Source of the DNA: Conexibacter sp. SYSU D00693
GTDB taxonomy: Bacteria > Actinomycetota > Thermoleophilia > Solirubrobacterales > Solirubrobacteraceae
DNA length: 64,000 bases
Direction of reading: 5' to 3'
Assembly: GCF_017084525.1 (NCBI RefSeq)
Contig: NZ_CP070950.1
Location: 4,340,001 to 4,404,000, forward strand
Shown: piece by piece, positions 1-7,447 of the stretch
How positions within the stretch are numbered: the stretch's first letter is position 1
Layout of the letters: each line of letters starts with the position of its first letter
Notes under the pieces: generated by a model
The model's input: the letters and a program-made list of their open reading frames with translations, nothing else
The model's database searches: none
What the model was told of the DNA's origin: nothing
Translations under genes and position numbers: made by a program

Positions 1-246
1 TGGGGCGCGGCGATCGACGTCGCCGGCATGGGTCCCGAGCTGCCCGACGGCGCGGCCGACGCCGTCCACCGCGTCCTGCCTCGCGACGGCTTCGCCGGCG
101 ACTTCGCGGAGCTCATCGAGCGGCGCGCGACGCGCGAGCCGCAGGCCTACGCGCAGACGTGGCTCGCCGCGACGGCCGAGCGTTGCTGCGGCACGTCGCT
201 GCCCACGTCGGAGCACGTCCTGCGCGTCGACCCGTTCCTCGCGTGA
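1..246 (+). CDS. C-terminal part of a possible HD-domain protein (5' end outside window)
   Basis: An open frame enters from the left edge and stops at a TGA at 244-246, giving the last 81 residues of a protein. The remnant is mostly helical and includes the segment LPRDGFAGDFAELIERRA followed by a run with QTWLAATAERC. This resembles the C-terminal helices of HD-domain phosphohydrolase-like proteins, where a similar segment follows the metal-binding core, but the core itself is not in view. The family call is therefore a weak resemblance from memory. The frame and its codon use look like a genuine gene; its N-terminal function cannot be judged. Confidence 0.45.
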   Translation, partial: WGAAIDVAGMGPELPDGAADAVHRVLPRDGFAGDFAELIERRATREPQAYAQTWLAATAERCCGTSLPTSEHVLRVDPFLA

Positions 247-369
247 AGCGCGCTCGCGCACTTGGGCGCGAGGCGTTCCGTCCCCGCTCAACAGGCGAGG
301 CCGGTACTACTTCGCGTTCGTCATGCAGAACCCGTCGATCCTCACACCGAAGACGGAGAGACGTCGCTG

Positions 370-1203
370 ATGGTCGATCAGCGGCAGCCGGGCCCACTAA
401 TCGAGCTCCCGTACGGGACGCGCCAGCGGGTCGTCGTCGTCCCGGACGACGTGCTGGACGCCGAGCAGGTGCGCGTGATGGCAGGCGACCAGGAGCGACC
501 CTGGCGCCCATGGGACGTCCTACGCGGCGACCCGCAGCATCCGACCTTGAGAACGCTCAAGGAAGCCGACGAAGAAGGTCTGCGGCTCCTTCCCGTCCGC
601 CAGTCGCAGGTGGACCAACTCGACATGCCGGTCGGGCACCCGCTTCCGAACGTCGTCTACATCGGGAGCCCCGCCGTCGCGCGGCGGTACTACCCGATGG
701 CCGACTTCCACGTGCGCGTGTTCGAAGAACGCTTCGGCGAGGCCATGCGCCTGCTCATGGCGCTCGGTGCCGAGCGGGTGACGGTGCGCTCAGAACGCGG
801 CTGGAAGCGCGACGTGGGCACCGACATCGAGGCGCCGATCAAGCGCGTTCTCAAGAACCAGGCGGAGCTGCGCTTCGGGAGTCGGCGCGACCGCTCGCTG
901 GTGTTCGAAGCCGAGCTGGTGCCAACTGGCGTCCCGGAGGTCCCGGAGGGTCTCGTCTGGTTCGACTACGAGCCGACGTGGAAGGCGGTCGTGGAAGCGA
1001 GGGAGCGGTACGGGCTGCGCGAGTTCCAGCTCCATGTCACCTCGCGGGAGAACTTCGGGATCGACGCCGACGTCGCGAGCAAGATCGGCCGGCGCAAAGT
1101 GCTCAGTCTCGGCGGGCGCTTCACGCAGCAGGTCGACACTTCCTGGGTGCTCGAGGGCACGTTCGGCGACGCTCCCAAGCGGGGTTGGAGACGCGGCCCA
1201 TGA
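370..1203 (+). CDS. Orphan protein of unknown function (277 aa)
   Basis: I do not recognise this protein. The ATG at 370 is preferred because a GGAGAG ribosome-binding sequence lies about 9 bases upstream; a frame extends further upstream but has an arginine-rich composition unlike a real N-terminus. Visible features are a segment around residues 95-125 with VVYIGSPAVARRYYPMADF and an alternating alpha/beta pattern, then a region rich in Trp, Arg and Glu (WFDYEPTWKAVVEARERYG). No signal peptide or membrane segment is seen. Codon use is less strictly GC-biased at the third position than in its neighbours, which hints at acquisition. Its 3' end runs 83 bp into the antisense 3' end of the glycosyltransferase. 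Confidence 0.7.
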   Translation: MVDQRQPGPLIELPYGTRQRVVVVPDDVLDAEQVRVMAGDQERPWRPWDVLRGDPQHPTLRTLKEADEEGLRLLPVRQSQVDQLDMPVGHPLPNVVYIGSPAVARRYYPMADFHVRVFEERFGEAMRLLMALGAERVTVRSERGWKRDVGTDIEAPIKRVLKNQAELRFGSRRDRSLVFEAELVPTGVPEVPEGLVWFDYEPTWKAVVEARERYGLREFQLHVTSRENFGIDADVASKIGRRKVLSLGGRFTQQVDTSWVLEGTFGDAPKRGWRRGP

Positions 1204-2395
1204 CCACCGAGGTCAGCCGTTCCCATGACGTCAGCGGCTGACGGGCTGCGCGCGCGGCGAACTCCTCGAGCAGCGCGACGGCGTCGCGCAAGTGCGCGTG
1301 GCCGGCCACCTCGCCAGCGACGCGCCGCGCGGCCTTCCCGTAGGAGGGCTCGGCGAGCAGCCGCTCCACCGCCGCGCGGACCGGCGCGGGCTCGTGCCCG
1401 GTCACGGCGATGCCCGCGCCCGCCGCCGCGACGCGCGCCGCGTTCTGCGGCTGGTCGGCGAACATCGGCATGACGACCAGCGGCACGCCGGCGGCCAGCG
1501 CGCCCGTCGTCGAGCCCGAGCCGCCGTGGCAGACCACCGCGTCGGCCCACGGCAGGACGTCCTCCTGGGGCAGCCAGCGCAGGACCTCGACGTTGGCCGG
1601 CGCGTCGGCGAAGCGCTCCAGCTCCGGACCCGGGCCGACGGTCATCAGGACCGAGACCGGGAGGCCGGCGACCGCCTCGAGCACGATGTCGTAGGCGTGC
1701 TGGGCGGCGTCGAGCATGCCCGTCACGGTGCCGAGGGTCAGGTACACCAACGGCCGGCCGTCCTCGCCCCACGGCCGAGGCCCGTCGGGACGCGGGCGCG
1801 TGCAGCGCTCGTCGCGGAAGCGCAGCGTGTTCGGGATCGGCGCGGGCTCGAAGCTCGCGGGGAACGTCGTCAGGTACGGCGCCTCGCGCAGCCATGTGCC
1901 GTCCGGGTCGCTCGCCAGCCCCATCGCGCGGCGCACGTCGTCCAGCGGGCCGGCCGCCAGCTGCCGTCCGAGCGCCTCCACCTCGGCCAGGCCGATGCCG
2001 ACGCAGGCGTGCGGGATGCCGGCCTCCTCGGCGAGCAGCGCGCCGCTGTACTGGTTGGCCTCGCGCACGACGACATCCGGCGCGAAGCTCGCGAACGCCT
2101 CGTGCATGCGCGGCAGCGTCGCCTCGGTGTTCAACCGGCCGAAGATCTCGCCGATCACGACGGCGTTGGCCTCGTCGGGCGACAGGGAGGGGACCCGGCT
2201 CCACACCGGTCCCATGCGCTCCTCGGACGGGTCGTCGAGCTGCCAGAAGGCGAAGCCGTGCGCGGTGACCATCTCGGCGATCCGTGGCGGCGCGGCGACG
2301 AGCACCTCGTGACCGGCGTCCTCGCACGCGCGCGCGAACGGCACGAGCGGGCTGAAGTGGCCGGCGCCGTGGGTGGAGGCGAAGAGGACGCGCAT
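1121..2395 (-). CDS. GT1-family (MGT/UGT-like) glycosyltransferase
   Basis: Predicted to transfer a sugar from an NDP-sugar to a small hydrophobic acceptor in the cytoplasm. The N-terminus reads MRVLFASTHGAGHFSPL, the usual first beta strand and GH motif of the GT-B fold. The donor-site signature is clear near residues 300-330: VVCHGGSGSTTGALAAGVP followed by MFADQPQNA, where the His and the DQ pair are the nucleotide-sugar contacts known for the family. About 424 residues is slightly long, because the last 40 residues (after EEFAARAAR) are encoded antisense to the orphan gene and look like an acquired tail rather than family sequence. Acceptor unknown. It is transcribed away from the interrupted sigma gene. 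Confidence 0.88.
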   Translation of the reverse strand: MRVLFASTHGAGHFSPLVPFARACEDAGHEVLVAAPPRIAEMVTAHGFAFWQLDDPSEERMGPVWSRVPSLSPDEANAVVIGEIFGRLNTEATLPRMHEAFASFAPDVVVREANQYSGALLAEEAGIPHACVGIGLAEVEALGRQLAAGPLDDVRRAMGLASDPDGTWLREAPYLTTFPASFEPAPIPNTLRFRDERCTRPRPDGPRPWGEDGRPLVYLTLGTVTGMLDAAQHAYDIVLEAVAGLPVSVLMTVGPGPELERFADAPANVEVLRWLPQEDVLPWADAVVCHGGSGSTTGALAAGVPLVVMPMFADQPQNAARVAAAGAGIAVTGHEPAPVRAAVERLLAEPSYGKAARRVAGEVAGHAHLRDAVALLEEFAARAARQPLTSWERLTSVVMGRVSNPAWERRRTCPRAPRKCRPAA

Positions 2396-2699
2396 GGCGC
2401 CACCCTCCCAAGCGGCGCCGTCGCTCGCTGGCGCTCCCCGCGCCAGGGCCGTTCGGCCGACCGATCAGCGCCGTTCGACCGTTCGGCGCGGACAGTCAGC
2501 ACATCCGTTGCGATCGCGTCTGCGTCCAGGACGTCGTCCGAATCAGCCGCTTTCCAGGACCTTCCCCCGTCTGGACGCAGGGGGCCACCCGAAGGGAGGT
2601 GTCGAACTCACGCAGGACTACCTCAACGGGTAGGGCGAACCTGGTTCACTGCCGGCCTATCCGATGCAAGGACGCATTGGAGCAGCACGGGGGAGTCGC
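2396..2699. other. Divergent intergenic region, about 300 bp
   Basis: This stretch separates the divergently transcribed glycosyltransferase and sigma factor genes and must hold both promoters. I see no convincing gene, no tRNA and no long inverted repeat. The sigma-side start is marked by a GGGGGAG ribosome-binding sequence at about 2689-2695. Confidence 0.6.
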
Positions 2700-3203
2700 A
2701 TGATGCTTGGGCAGGAAGCGCCGACCATGGGGGTTCGGCTGAACAAGGCAGAGGCCGACCGGATGGTCGTCGACGTCGTCGCGGCGCACGCCGATGCGCT
2801 GCTGCGCACCGCGCGCAAGCACTCGCACTGCGCCGACGACGCGCAGGACGCCTACCAGCGGGCGCTCGAGATCTTCGTCCGGCGCGCGCCGGACCTCGAC
2901 CCGGACCGCGTCGTCGGCTGGGTCCACACCGTCTGTCGCCACGAGGCGATGGCGCTGCGGCTGAAGCGGACTGAGACGGTCGCGGACCGCGAGCTCGCGC
3001 TCGAGGACGCCGAGGCTCGCGAGCAGCCCTCGCCCGAGGACCACGCGCTCACGCACGAGCGCATCAGCCAGGCGGCGGAGGCCCTGCGGACGCTCAAGCC
3101 CCAGGAGGTCCAGGCCCTCTGGCACCGCTCGCTCGGCAAGACCTACGACGAGATCGCCGATGAACTGGGCTGGTCGTACACCAAGGTGAACGCCGCGATG
3201 TGA
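2700..3203 (+). pseudogene. 5' half of an interrupted sigma-70 family RNA polymerase sigma factor gene
   Basis: This half encodes sigma region 2 (HCADDAQDAYQRALE, then VVGWVHTVCRHEAM) and most of region 4 (LKPQEVQALWHRSLGKTYDE, then IADELGWSYTKVN). The frame then runs into element DNA and stops after Ala-Ala-Met at 3201-3203. The recognition helix of region 4 is thus cut off. Its continuation is found 8.98 kb downstream at 12161, where the frame resumes as TKVNRCLTEGRRTLMKRF. The ATG at 2700 (or the ATG at 2703) follows GGGGGAG. If the truncated form is made, it could bind core polymerase through region 2 but should not recognise a -35 element. Joining both halves restores 465 residues. Confidence 0.9.
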
Positions 3204-4827
3204 CGCGGGCCTCCTCCGGGCCCGCCCAGGCGACCACGGCGCGATCGGGCTCTCCGAGCGTGCCGTCGGGTCGCACGACGACGCCTTCGCCGCGGACGAC
3301 GAACGTCGCGCGGATGACCCGGGCGGGCGCGTCGTCGGGGACGACGGGAATCCAGCCGTCCCGAAAGGCTTCCGAGGCGGGGCGCGTGTCGACGTGGACG
3401 TACGCGAGGAGGTCGCGCAGCGCGACGTTTAGTTCTGCCGCGCCGCGCGCCTTGGCGACCCTGCCCTCGATCAAGTCGACGATCTCGTTGTAGTAGTCGA
3501 GCGCGGCGTTCACGTCGGGCTCGGCGGTCCATTCGCCTACGCGCGCCTCGGCTTCCGCGACGCGTGCGAGCGCTTCCGTCTGCTGCGCCTCAACTCGCGC
3601 GACGGCGCGCAGTGTGACGGCGGCGAGGGCGTCATCCTCTTCGTCGAGTGCCTGATCGTGCTGGCGGTGCGCGGCCTCCACTCGGCGTGTCACCTTCGCG
3701 GCTTCGGCCCGCAGGCCCGCCGCGGCGCGTTCGAGGCTCGCGCGCTCCTCGTGGACCGCGGCGACGCGGGTCGCGAGCCACTCCTCGATGTTGAGCCGGA
3801 AGTCGTGGAGGTGGTCGAGCGTCTTTGCCTCGAGGACATTCGCGGGGATGGGGGGCGCGTCGCAGAGCCCGGTCGCCTGGCGGGTGTTCGCGCAGATGTA
3901 GTGCCGCCCGCTCGCGTACCGACGGGTGTAGAGCGGGGCCCCGCAGCGGGAGCACTTCGCGATGCCGCGGAGGACGTACTCCTCGGGGCTCTTGCGCCCA
4001 GCCTGCCGTGCCGCGGCCGCGACCGGGTCCAGGCGCCGCAGGTTGCCGAGGGCGCGGTCGAAGAGCGCGGTGTCGATCAGCTGGGGGTAGCCGTTGTCGC
4101 CGACGTAGCAGCGGTTCTCGATGATTCGGCGCACCGTCCGGGTCTCCCAGGCCCGAGACTTCTTCCTCGGCGGGGGGACTCGCTCCCGATTGAGGAGCCG
4201 GGCGATCTCCCCGGGTGTCAGCCCCGACGCCGCCATCTCGAAGATGCGGCGCGCCACCGCGGCGCGGGGCGGGTCTTCGACGCGGCGGGTCGTCGCCTCC
4301 CCGTCCGGACCGATGATCGCATTGGCGCGGTAGCCGAGCGGCATCGCCCCGACGGGCAGGCCGTTGGCCTTCCGCTGCTGAAGGGCGGCCCGGGTCCGCG
4401 CCTTGATCTTCGCCTTCTCGAACTCGGCGAACTGGGCCAGGATGCCGGTCTGGAGGCGCCCCTCTGGCGTATCCCGGTCGATGGACTCGCGCAGCGACAC
4501 CACGCGCACCCCTTCGCGGTCGAACAGCGCGAGGCGGGTCTGGATCTCGACCGAGTCGCGCCCGAAGCGATCCAGAGCGGGGATCACGATTACGTCGACT
4601 CGTCCCGCGGCTACGTCCGCGAGGAGCCGCTGGTACTGCGGGCGGGTCGGGTCGTCTCCCTGCTCGCCGCCGTCCACGTAGGTGTCGACGTGCTCCCAGT
4701 CGGGCTCGCGGTTGATCCGTTCAAGGCAGCGTTCGGTGTCGCCCTTGAGGTTGTGCCCGTGCTCGACCTGTTCACGGGTCGACACGCGGTTGTAGGCCAC
4801 CGCGCGCTTCGTGGCTGCTGCGGTCAT
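3094..4827 (-). CDS. Large serine recombinase (integrase) of the element
   Basis: Cuts and rejoins att sites through a 5'-phosphoserine intermediate. The N-terminal resolvase domain (about residues 8-150) begins AVAYNRVSTREQ with nucleophile Ser16 and has ALDRFGRDSVE. A recombinase domain follows (about 180-290), then a zinc ribbon near residues 300-335 with CSRCG and two later Cys, a long coiled coil (about 360-440) and a C-terminal tail. At 577 residues it has the usual size of phiC31/Bxb1-type integrases. Its ATG overlaps the stop of the upstream ribbon-helix-helix gene (ATGA). The frame crosses attL, so the last 30 or so residues are read from host sigma-gene DNA; in the excised circle a different tail would be read. 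Confidence 0.95.
   Translation of the reverse strand: MTAAATKRAVAYNRVSTREQVEHGHNLKGDTERCLERINREPDWEHVDTYVDGGEQGDDPTRPQYQRLLADVAAGRVDVIVIPALDRFGRDSVEIQTRLALFDREGVRVVSLRESIDRDTPEGRLQTGILAQFAEFEKAKIKARTRAALQQRKANGLPVGAMPLGYRANAIIGPDGEATTRRVEDPPRAAVARRIFEMAASGLTPGEIARLLNRERVPPPRKKSRAWETRTVRRIIENRCYVGDNGYPQLIDTALFDRALGNLRRLDPVAAAARQAGRKSPEEYVLRGIAKCSRCGAPLYTRRYASGRHYICANTRQATGLCDAPPIPANVLEAKTLDHLHDFRLNIEEWLATRVAAVHEERASLERAAAGLRAEAAKVTRRVEAAHRQHDQALDEEDDALAAVTLRAVARVEAQQTEALARVAEAEARVGEWTAEPDVNAALDYYNEIVDLIEGRVAKARGAAELNVALRDLLAYVHVDTRPASEAFRDGWIPVVPDDAPARVIRATFVVRGEGVVVRPDGTLGEPDRAVVAWAGPEEARVTSRRSPWCTTSPVHRRSRRRSCRASGARGPGPPGA
3177..3191 (+). other. attL: left junction of the integrated element
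   Basis: The 15-base stretch here and the one at 12158-12172 agree at 12 positions and share an uninterrupted AAGGT core (3183-3187 and 12164-12168). To the left the sigma frame is intact; to the right it ends at once. The exact crossover dinucleotide cannot be fixed, but serine integrases normally exchange at a 2-bp step inside such a core. Confidence 0.82.
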
Positions 4828-5000
4828 CGTCCGCTCTGCTCCTCGAGGGTCCGGAGCGCCTTGTCCAACAGATCCCGGATGAACGTCTCGCGAGGGATCA
4901 GGCCGCGCACGGCGTCGACGCGATCGGCCATGTCGACGGGGATGCGAACCAGCTTCGACGGGGTGCGGCCAGCGGGCTTCTGCTTGGGGTCTGTCGGCAT
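4824..5000 (-). CDS. Ribbon-helix-helix DNA-binding protein (58 aa), likely regulator of the integrase
   Basis: The segment SKLVRIPVDMADRVDAVRG followed by IPRETFIRDLLDKALRTLEE has the strand-helix-helix pattern of Arc/CopG-type repressors: one beta strand, then two amphipathic helices. The ATG at 5000 is chosen because the extension upstream overlaps the operator described below. The stop codon overlaps the integrase ATG by 4 bp, so the two are co-translated. A strong inverted repeat sits just upstream, between this gene and the divergent 5120 gene, and is the obvious binding site. The likely role is control of integration or excision and of the divergent gene. Confidence 0.8.
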   Translation of the reverse strand: MPTDPKQKPAGRTPSKLVRIPVDMADRVDAVRGLIPRETFIRDLLDKALRTLEEQSGR

Positions 5001-5009
5001 GATGGCGCA

Positions 5010-5037
5010 GGCTAGCCGATGTATACGACGGCTAGCC
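5010..5037. promoter_or_regulatory. Operator-like repeat in the divergent promoter of the integrase operon
   Basis: Two copies of GGCTAGCCG and its complement CGGCTAGCC face each other across a 10-base spacer. Each half contains the 8-bp palindrome GGCTAGCC, and the spacer holds GTATAC. Such spaced identical palindromes suit a tetrameric ribbon-helix-helix repressor. The site lies 10 bases upstream of the small regulator's ATG and 83 bases from the divergent gene. Confidence 0.75.
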
Positions 5038-5119
5038 ACAGGCAGCCGTCCGACGCACGCGCGATCGTTCCCGGCAGGCGGTCGCGACGGGCGGTCGGAA
5101 GGACACGACGGAGGAAGCG

Positions 5120-6145
5120 ATGCAGTCCACGAAGACGGCAGGCGGGTGGTTCAAGGTCCACCACGACGCCTGGGACCTGATCCTGCGCGAGTGCGCGCCG
5201 AGCGCCCGACAGCGCGCGCTGCTGGTCTACTCGGCGCTGACGAAGCTCGGCAACGAGCACCGCGCCGCAGTCTTCGATGCGACGCGGGCCAAGGTCGCGG
5301 CGACGGCGGGCGGGATCAGCGTCGACACGGTCGACCGCGCCGTCCCGGACCTCGTCGACCTCGGCCTCATCGGATACGCGCCCGGCAAGCGCGGCGGGGA
5401 GAGCACCTGGACGGTCGGCACGGCCGTGGGTAGCCGCAGGGTGCGGCAGGAGGTGCCGCATGGCGCGGGTGGGGGTGCCGCACCATGCGGCTCTACGCGC
5501 GCGCGGCCCCTCCGTGGGGAAGAAGTAGAAGAAGAGAAGAAGGACGCGCCTGACGGCGCGCGCTCTCTCGGGATCGAGGGGACGGCGACTGACGACCTGA
5601 CCGGGCGCCTGCTCAAGCGGTACCTGGCGGCGATGGAACGTCACCTCGGACGGCCCCCGAGGGCCCCGAGCAAGACCGACGTGGATCGCGCTCGCGCACT
5701 AGCCGCTCGCGTCGGCGACGACCTCCGCTCGGTCGACGAGGTGCTGGCGTTCGCGCTCGCCGACGAGTTCTACGCCCAGCACTCGGTGCCGTTCGCGCGC
5801 TTCGAGGCGATGTTCGACAAGGTCCAGGCGGCGCTGTCGGCGCGGGCGGCCGCCCGACGCGAGGCGGGGGACGACCTCGCGGGCGAGGCCGACGAGTGGT
5901 CGGGCGTCGTCGAGTCGCTAGTCACAGAGTCGATCCGGCTCGGCGAGGTGGTCGACCCGCCGGACGGGATGCCGGGCTGGGCGCTCCGGCAGTACGACAA
6001 CGAGATCGCCGCCGCCCGGTGCCGCGGCTGCGACAAGCTCGGCCGCTGGTCGAGCGCGCAGGGCGGCGCCTGCTCCCGCCGCTGCCAGCTTCAGGCCGAG
6101 TACGCCGCCGCGATCGCGACCTCCAACGACGACATCGAGTTCTAG
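5120..6145 (+). CDS. Element DNA-binding protein with N-terminal winged-helix and C-terminal zinc ribbon (possible replication protein)
   Basis: The N-terminal 100 residues look like a winged helix: WDLILRECAPSARQRALLVY, then ISVDTVDRAVPDLVDLGLIGY, which reads as recognition helix plus wing. This is the layout of phage or plasmid replication initiators of the DnaD/RepO style. An acidic linker (EEVEEEKK) follows, then a helical middle domain (about 160-260). Near residues 300-325 there is a likely zinc site, CRGC about 13 residues before CSRRC. The start follows GGAGGAA at a good distance. It is transcribed divergently from the integrase operon across the operator. A replication or copy-control role is inferred from position; a transcriptional regulator is the alternative. 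Confidence 0.7.
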   Translation: MQSTKTAGGWFKVHHDAWDLILRECAPSARQRALLVYSALTKLGNEHRAAVFDATRAKVAATAGGISVDTVDRAVPDLVDLGLIGYAPGKRGGESTWTVGTAVGSRRVRQEVPHGAGGGAAPCGSTRARPLRGEEVEEEKKDAPDGARSLGIEGTATDDLTGRLLKRYLAAMERHLGRPPRAPSKTDVDRARALAARVGDDLRSVDEVLAFALADEFYAQHSVPFARFEAMFDKVQAALSARAAARREAGDDLAGEADEWSGVVESLVTESIRLGEVVDPPDGMPGWALRQYDNEIAAARCRGCDKLGRWSSAQGGACSRRCQLQAEYAAAIATSNDDIEF

Positions 6146-6330
6146 CGGCGGCCGCCCATGTGCTCCCACGACTCGCGCTCGGCGCCGAACGCGAGGTCGT
6201 CGTGGAGCCAGCGCAGGAAGTCGCCTAGCAGCTTGAAGCAGGCGACGCACAGCGGGGCGGCGGTGACGGGATCGCGGTGCGCGATGTCCTCGCGGCCGCA
6301 GGAGCAGCGGTCAGGCTGGCGAGCATCCAT
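6142..6330 (-). CDS. Small zinc-finger-like protein (62 aa)
   Basis: The short product has CSCGRED near its start and PLCVACFKLL about 20 residues later, a CxC/CxxC set that could hold one zinc ion, followed by a helical WLHDDLAFG segment. The ATG at 6330 is preferred to an upstream one at 6342. It converges on the preceding gene, and the two stop codons overlap within 4 bp, as is common in compact phage-like DNA. The function is unknown; such miniature zinc-ribbon proteins are typical of actinophage and satellite genomes. Confidence 0.6.
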   Translation of the reverse strand: MDARQPDRCSCGREDIAHRDPVTAAPLCVACFKLLGDFLRWLHDDLAFGAERESWEHMGGRR

Positions 6331-6404
6331 GGCGGACCTCAAGCTACGCCCGCGGCCGGTCGTCGTCGGGTCGGTCCGACGTCCGGCCTAGCGTCCTCGC
6401 CGCG

Positions 6405-6677
6405 GTGCTCCGCTCGACCCTTCAGCCGCCCGCGGGCCTCCCGGACTTCCCGCGCCGGGTCGACGGGTCGGTGCGCCTCCCGGAGGGGTCCGGCGGCGCG
6501 GAGCGGCTACTCGTCCGGCTCGTCGCCGACGGGCTCGACCCGGACGCCCTGCTCGTCGCTGCGGCGCTCGTCGCCCGGCTCGACCAGGACGCCGTCGAGC
6601 GGGCGGCGTCCCGGCGGGAACGTGCGCGGCGCGGCGCACTTGCGCGGCAGGTGCGACGCCGGGCGCTCGCGGCCTGA
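6405..6677 (+). CDS. Small hypothetical protein of the element (90 aa)
   Basis: I do not recognise it. The GTG-started frame gives LLVRLVADGLDPDALLVAAA, an amphipathic helical stretch, followed by a basic C-terminus rich in Arg and Ala (RRERARRGALARQVRRRAL). The composition is coherent compared with the other five frames here, which are strings of Arg, Pro and Ser. The basic tail suggests nucleic-acid contact. No ribosome-binding site is clear. A further 200 bases downstream (6678-6879) hold only GC-rich inverted repeats and no gene that I can support. Confidence 0.45.
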   Translation: MLRSTLQPPAGLPDFPRRVDGSVRLPEGSGGAERLLVRLVADGLDPDALLVAAALVARLDQDAVERAASRRERARRGALARQVRRRALAA

Positions 6678-6879
6678 CCGCCAAGACGCACGACGCCCGC
6701 CGGAGGTGGGAAGCGGGCGCCGTGGGGCCCGTCGGAAGAGGTCGCGACGGGCCGACGGGACCGGCATCGTCGCTCACGCCCCGGCGGAAGAAGAGGGCCG
6801 CCGCCCGCTCGCCGAGAGCGGACGGCGACCGAGGCATGGCTGATGCCGCCGTCGACCGTACGGGACGAACCGGCGTACG

Positions 6880-7110
6880 TCAGGTGGAGCGACGACGCGG
6901 AAGCGCGACGACGTTCGGACTCGTCGCGGCGGCCCACTCCGGCGTCGCGTCGAGCGACAGCTGGCCCGCCATCGGACCCGGACGGGCGATCTCTAGAGGG
7001 CGCTGCCTCCGACGGAAGCACGCCGGACACGTGTGGTACCACGGCCGCTCCGGCCGGAAGAGCTGCCGGCACCCTCTACAGCTGGGAGAACGGACGGCAG
7101 TGGCAGCCAC
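6880..7110 (-). CDS. Small zinc-ribbon protein (76 aa)
   Basis: The central motif is CRGCRQLFRPERPWYHTC followed by PAC, a CxxC-(13)-CxxC zinc ribbon with aromatic residues between the knuckles. The C-terminal half is unstructured (MAGQLSLDATPEWAAATSPN). The GTG at 7110 is chosen because it lies directly after the TAG of the upstream gene at 7113, giving a tightly packed pair. The upstream extension in this frame is an Arg-rich shadow of that neighbour. It is likely a small DNA- or RNA-binding accessory protein of the element; its exact role is unknown. Confidence 0.62.
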   Translation of the reverse strand: MAATAVRSPSCRGCRQLFRPERPWYHTCPACFRRRQRPLEIARPGPMAGQLSLDATPEWAAATSPNVVALPRRRST

Positions 7111-7112
7111 GG

Positions 7113-7301
7113 CTACCGCGGCTCCGGCTCGTCGACGGTGATGATGAAGACGTCGCCCGCGCTCGTCGCCTGGACGTCGACGACCGGCACCATCCCGGCC
7201 TCCTGCATGCCGGACACGAACTCGCTCAGGACGAGCAGCTGCGCCTCGCGCTGGAAGTCGGTCGCGTCGAGCGGCACCGTCTCGATGAACACGTCGGCCA
7301 T
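7113..7301 (-). CDS. Small acidic protein of unknown function (62 aa)
   Basis: The product is acidic and well folded in appearance: MADVFIETVPLDATDF, then QLLVLSEFVSGMQEAGMVP and a terminal strand VFIITVDEPEPR, which suggests a small alpha/beta or ferredoxin-like unit. I cannot name a family. A strong AGGAGGAGG sequence lies about 60 bases upstream (7360-7368) with no ATG, GTG or TTG at the right distance, so either the frame starts further upstream at a rare codon or the ATG at 7301 is used without a good binding site. It is probably co-transcribed with the zinc-ribbon gene that follows. Confidence 0.6.
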   Translation of the reverse strand: MADVFIETVPLDATDFQREAQLLVLSEFVSGMQEAGMVPVVDVQATSAGDVFIITVDEPEPR

Positions 7302-7447
7302 GCCCGCGATCTTCGCGACGGCGAGGACGGAACCGTCCGACGGCGCCCCTAGCGTCCGGCCTCCTCCTACGGACGTACGCGACGCCTCGGACCACCAGCC
7401 GGGGCGTCGTGCCGAGAGCCGCCAGACGGCGGCGTAGAACGTCGACC

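Noticed and set aside
2700-3203. Stand-alone short sigma factor
   Set aside because: The short frame lacks the end of the recognition helix, and the missing part is found in frame at 12161, so it is a fragment and not a complete small sigma factor.
3100-3250. tRNA gene as integration site
   Set aside because: Serine and tyrosine integrases often use tRNA genes, so I looked for a cloverleaf or a GGTTCGANNCC arm at both junctions. None is present; the site is inside sigma region 4 coding sequence.
6843-7352. 169-codon plus-strand frame in the element
   Set aside because: Its sequence is rich in Arg, Pro and Ser and lies antisense to the zinc-ribbon and acidic small genes, which have clear motifs. 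It is taken as a shadow.
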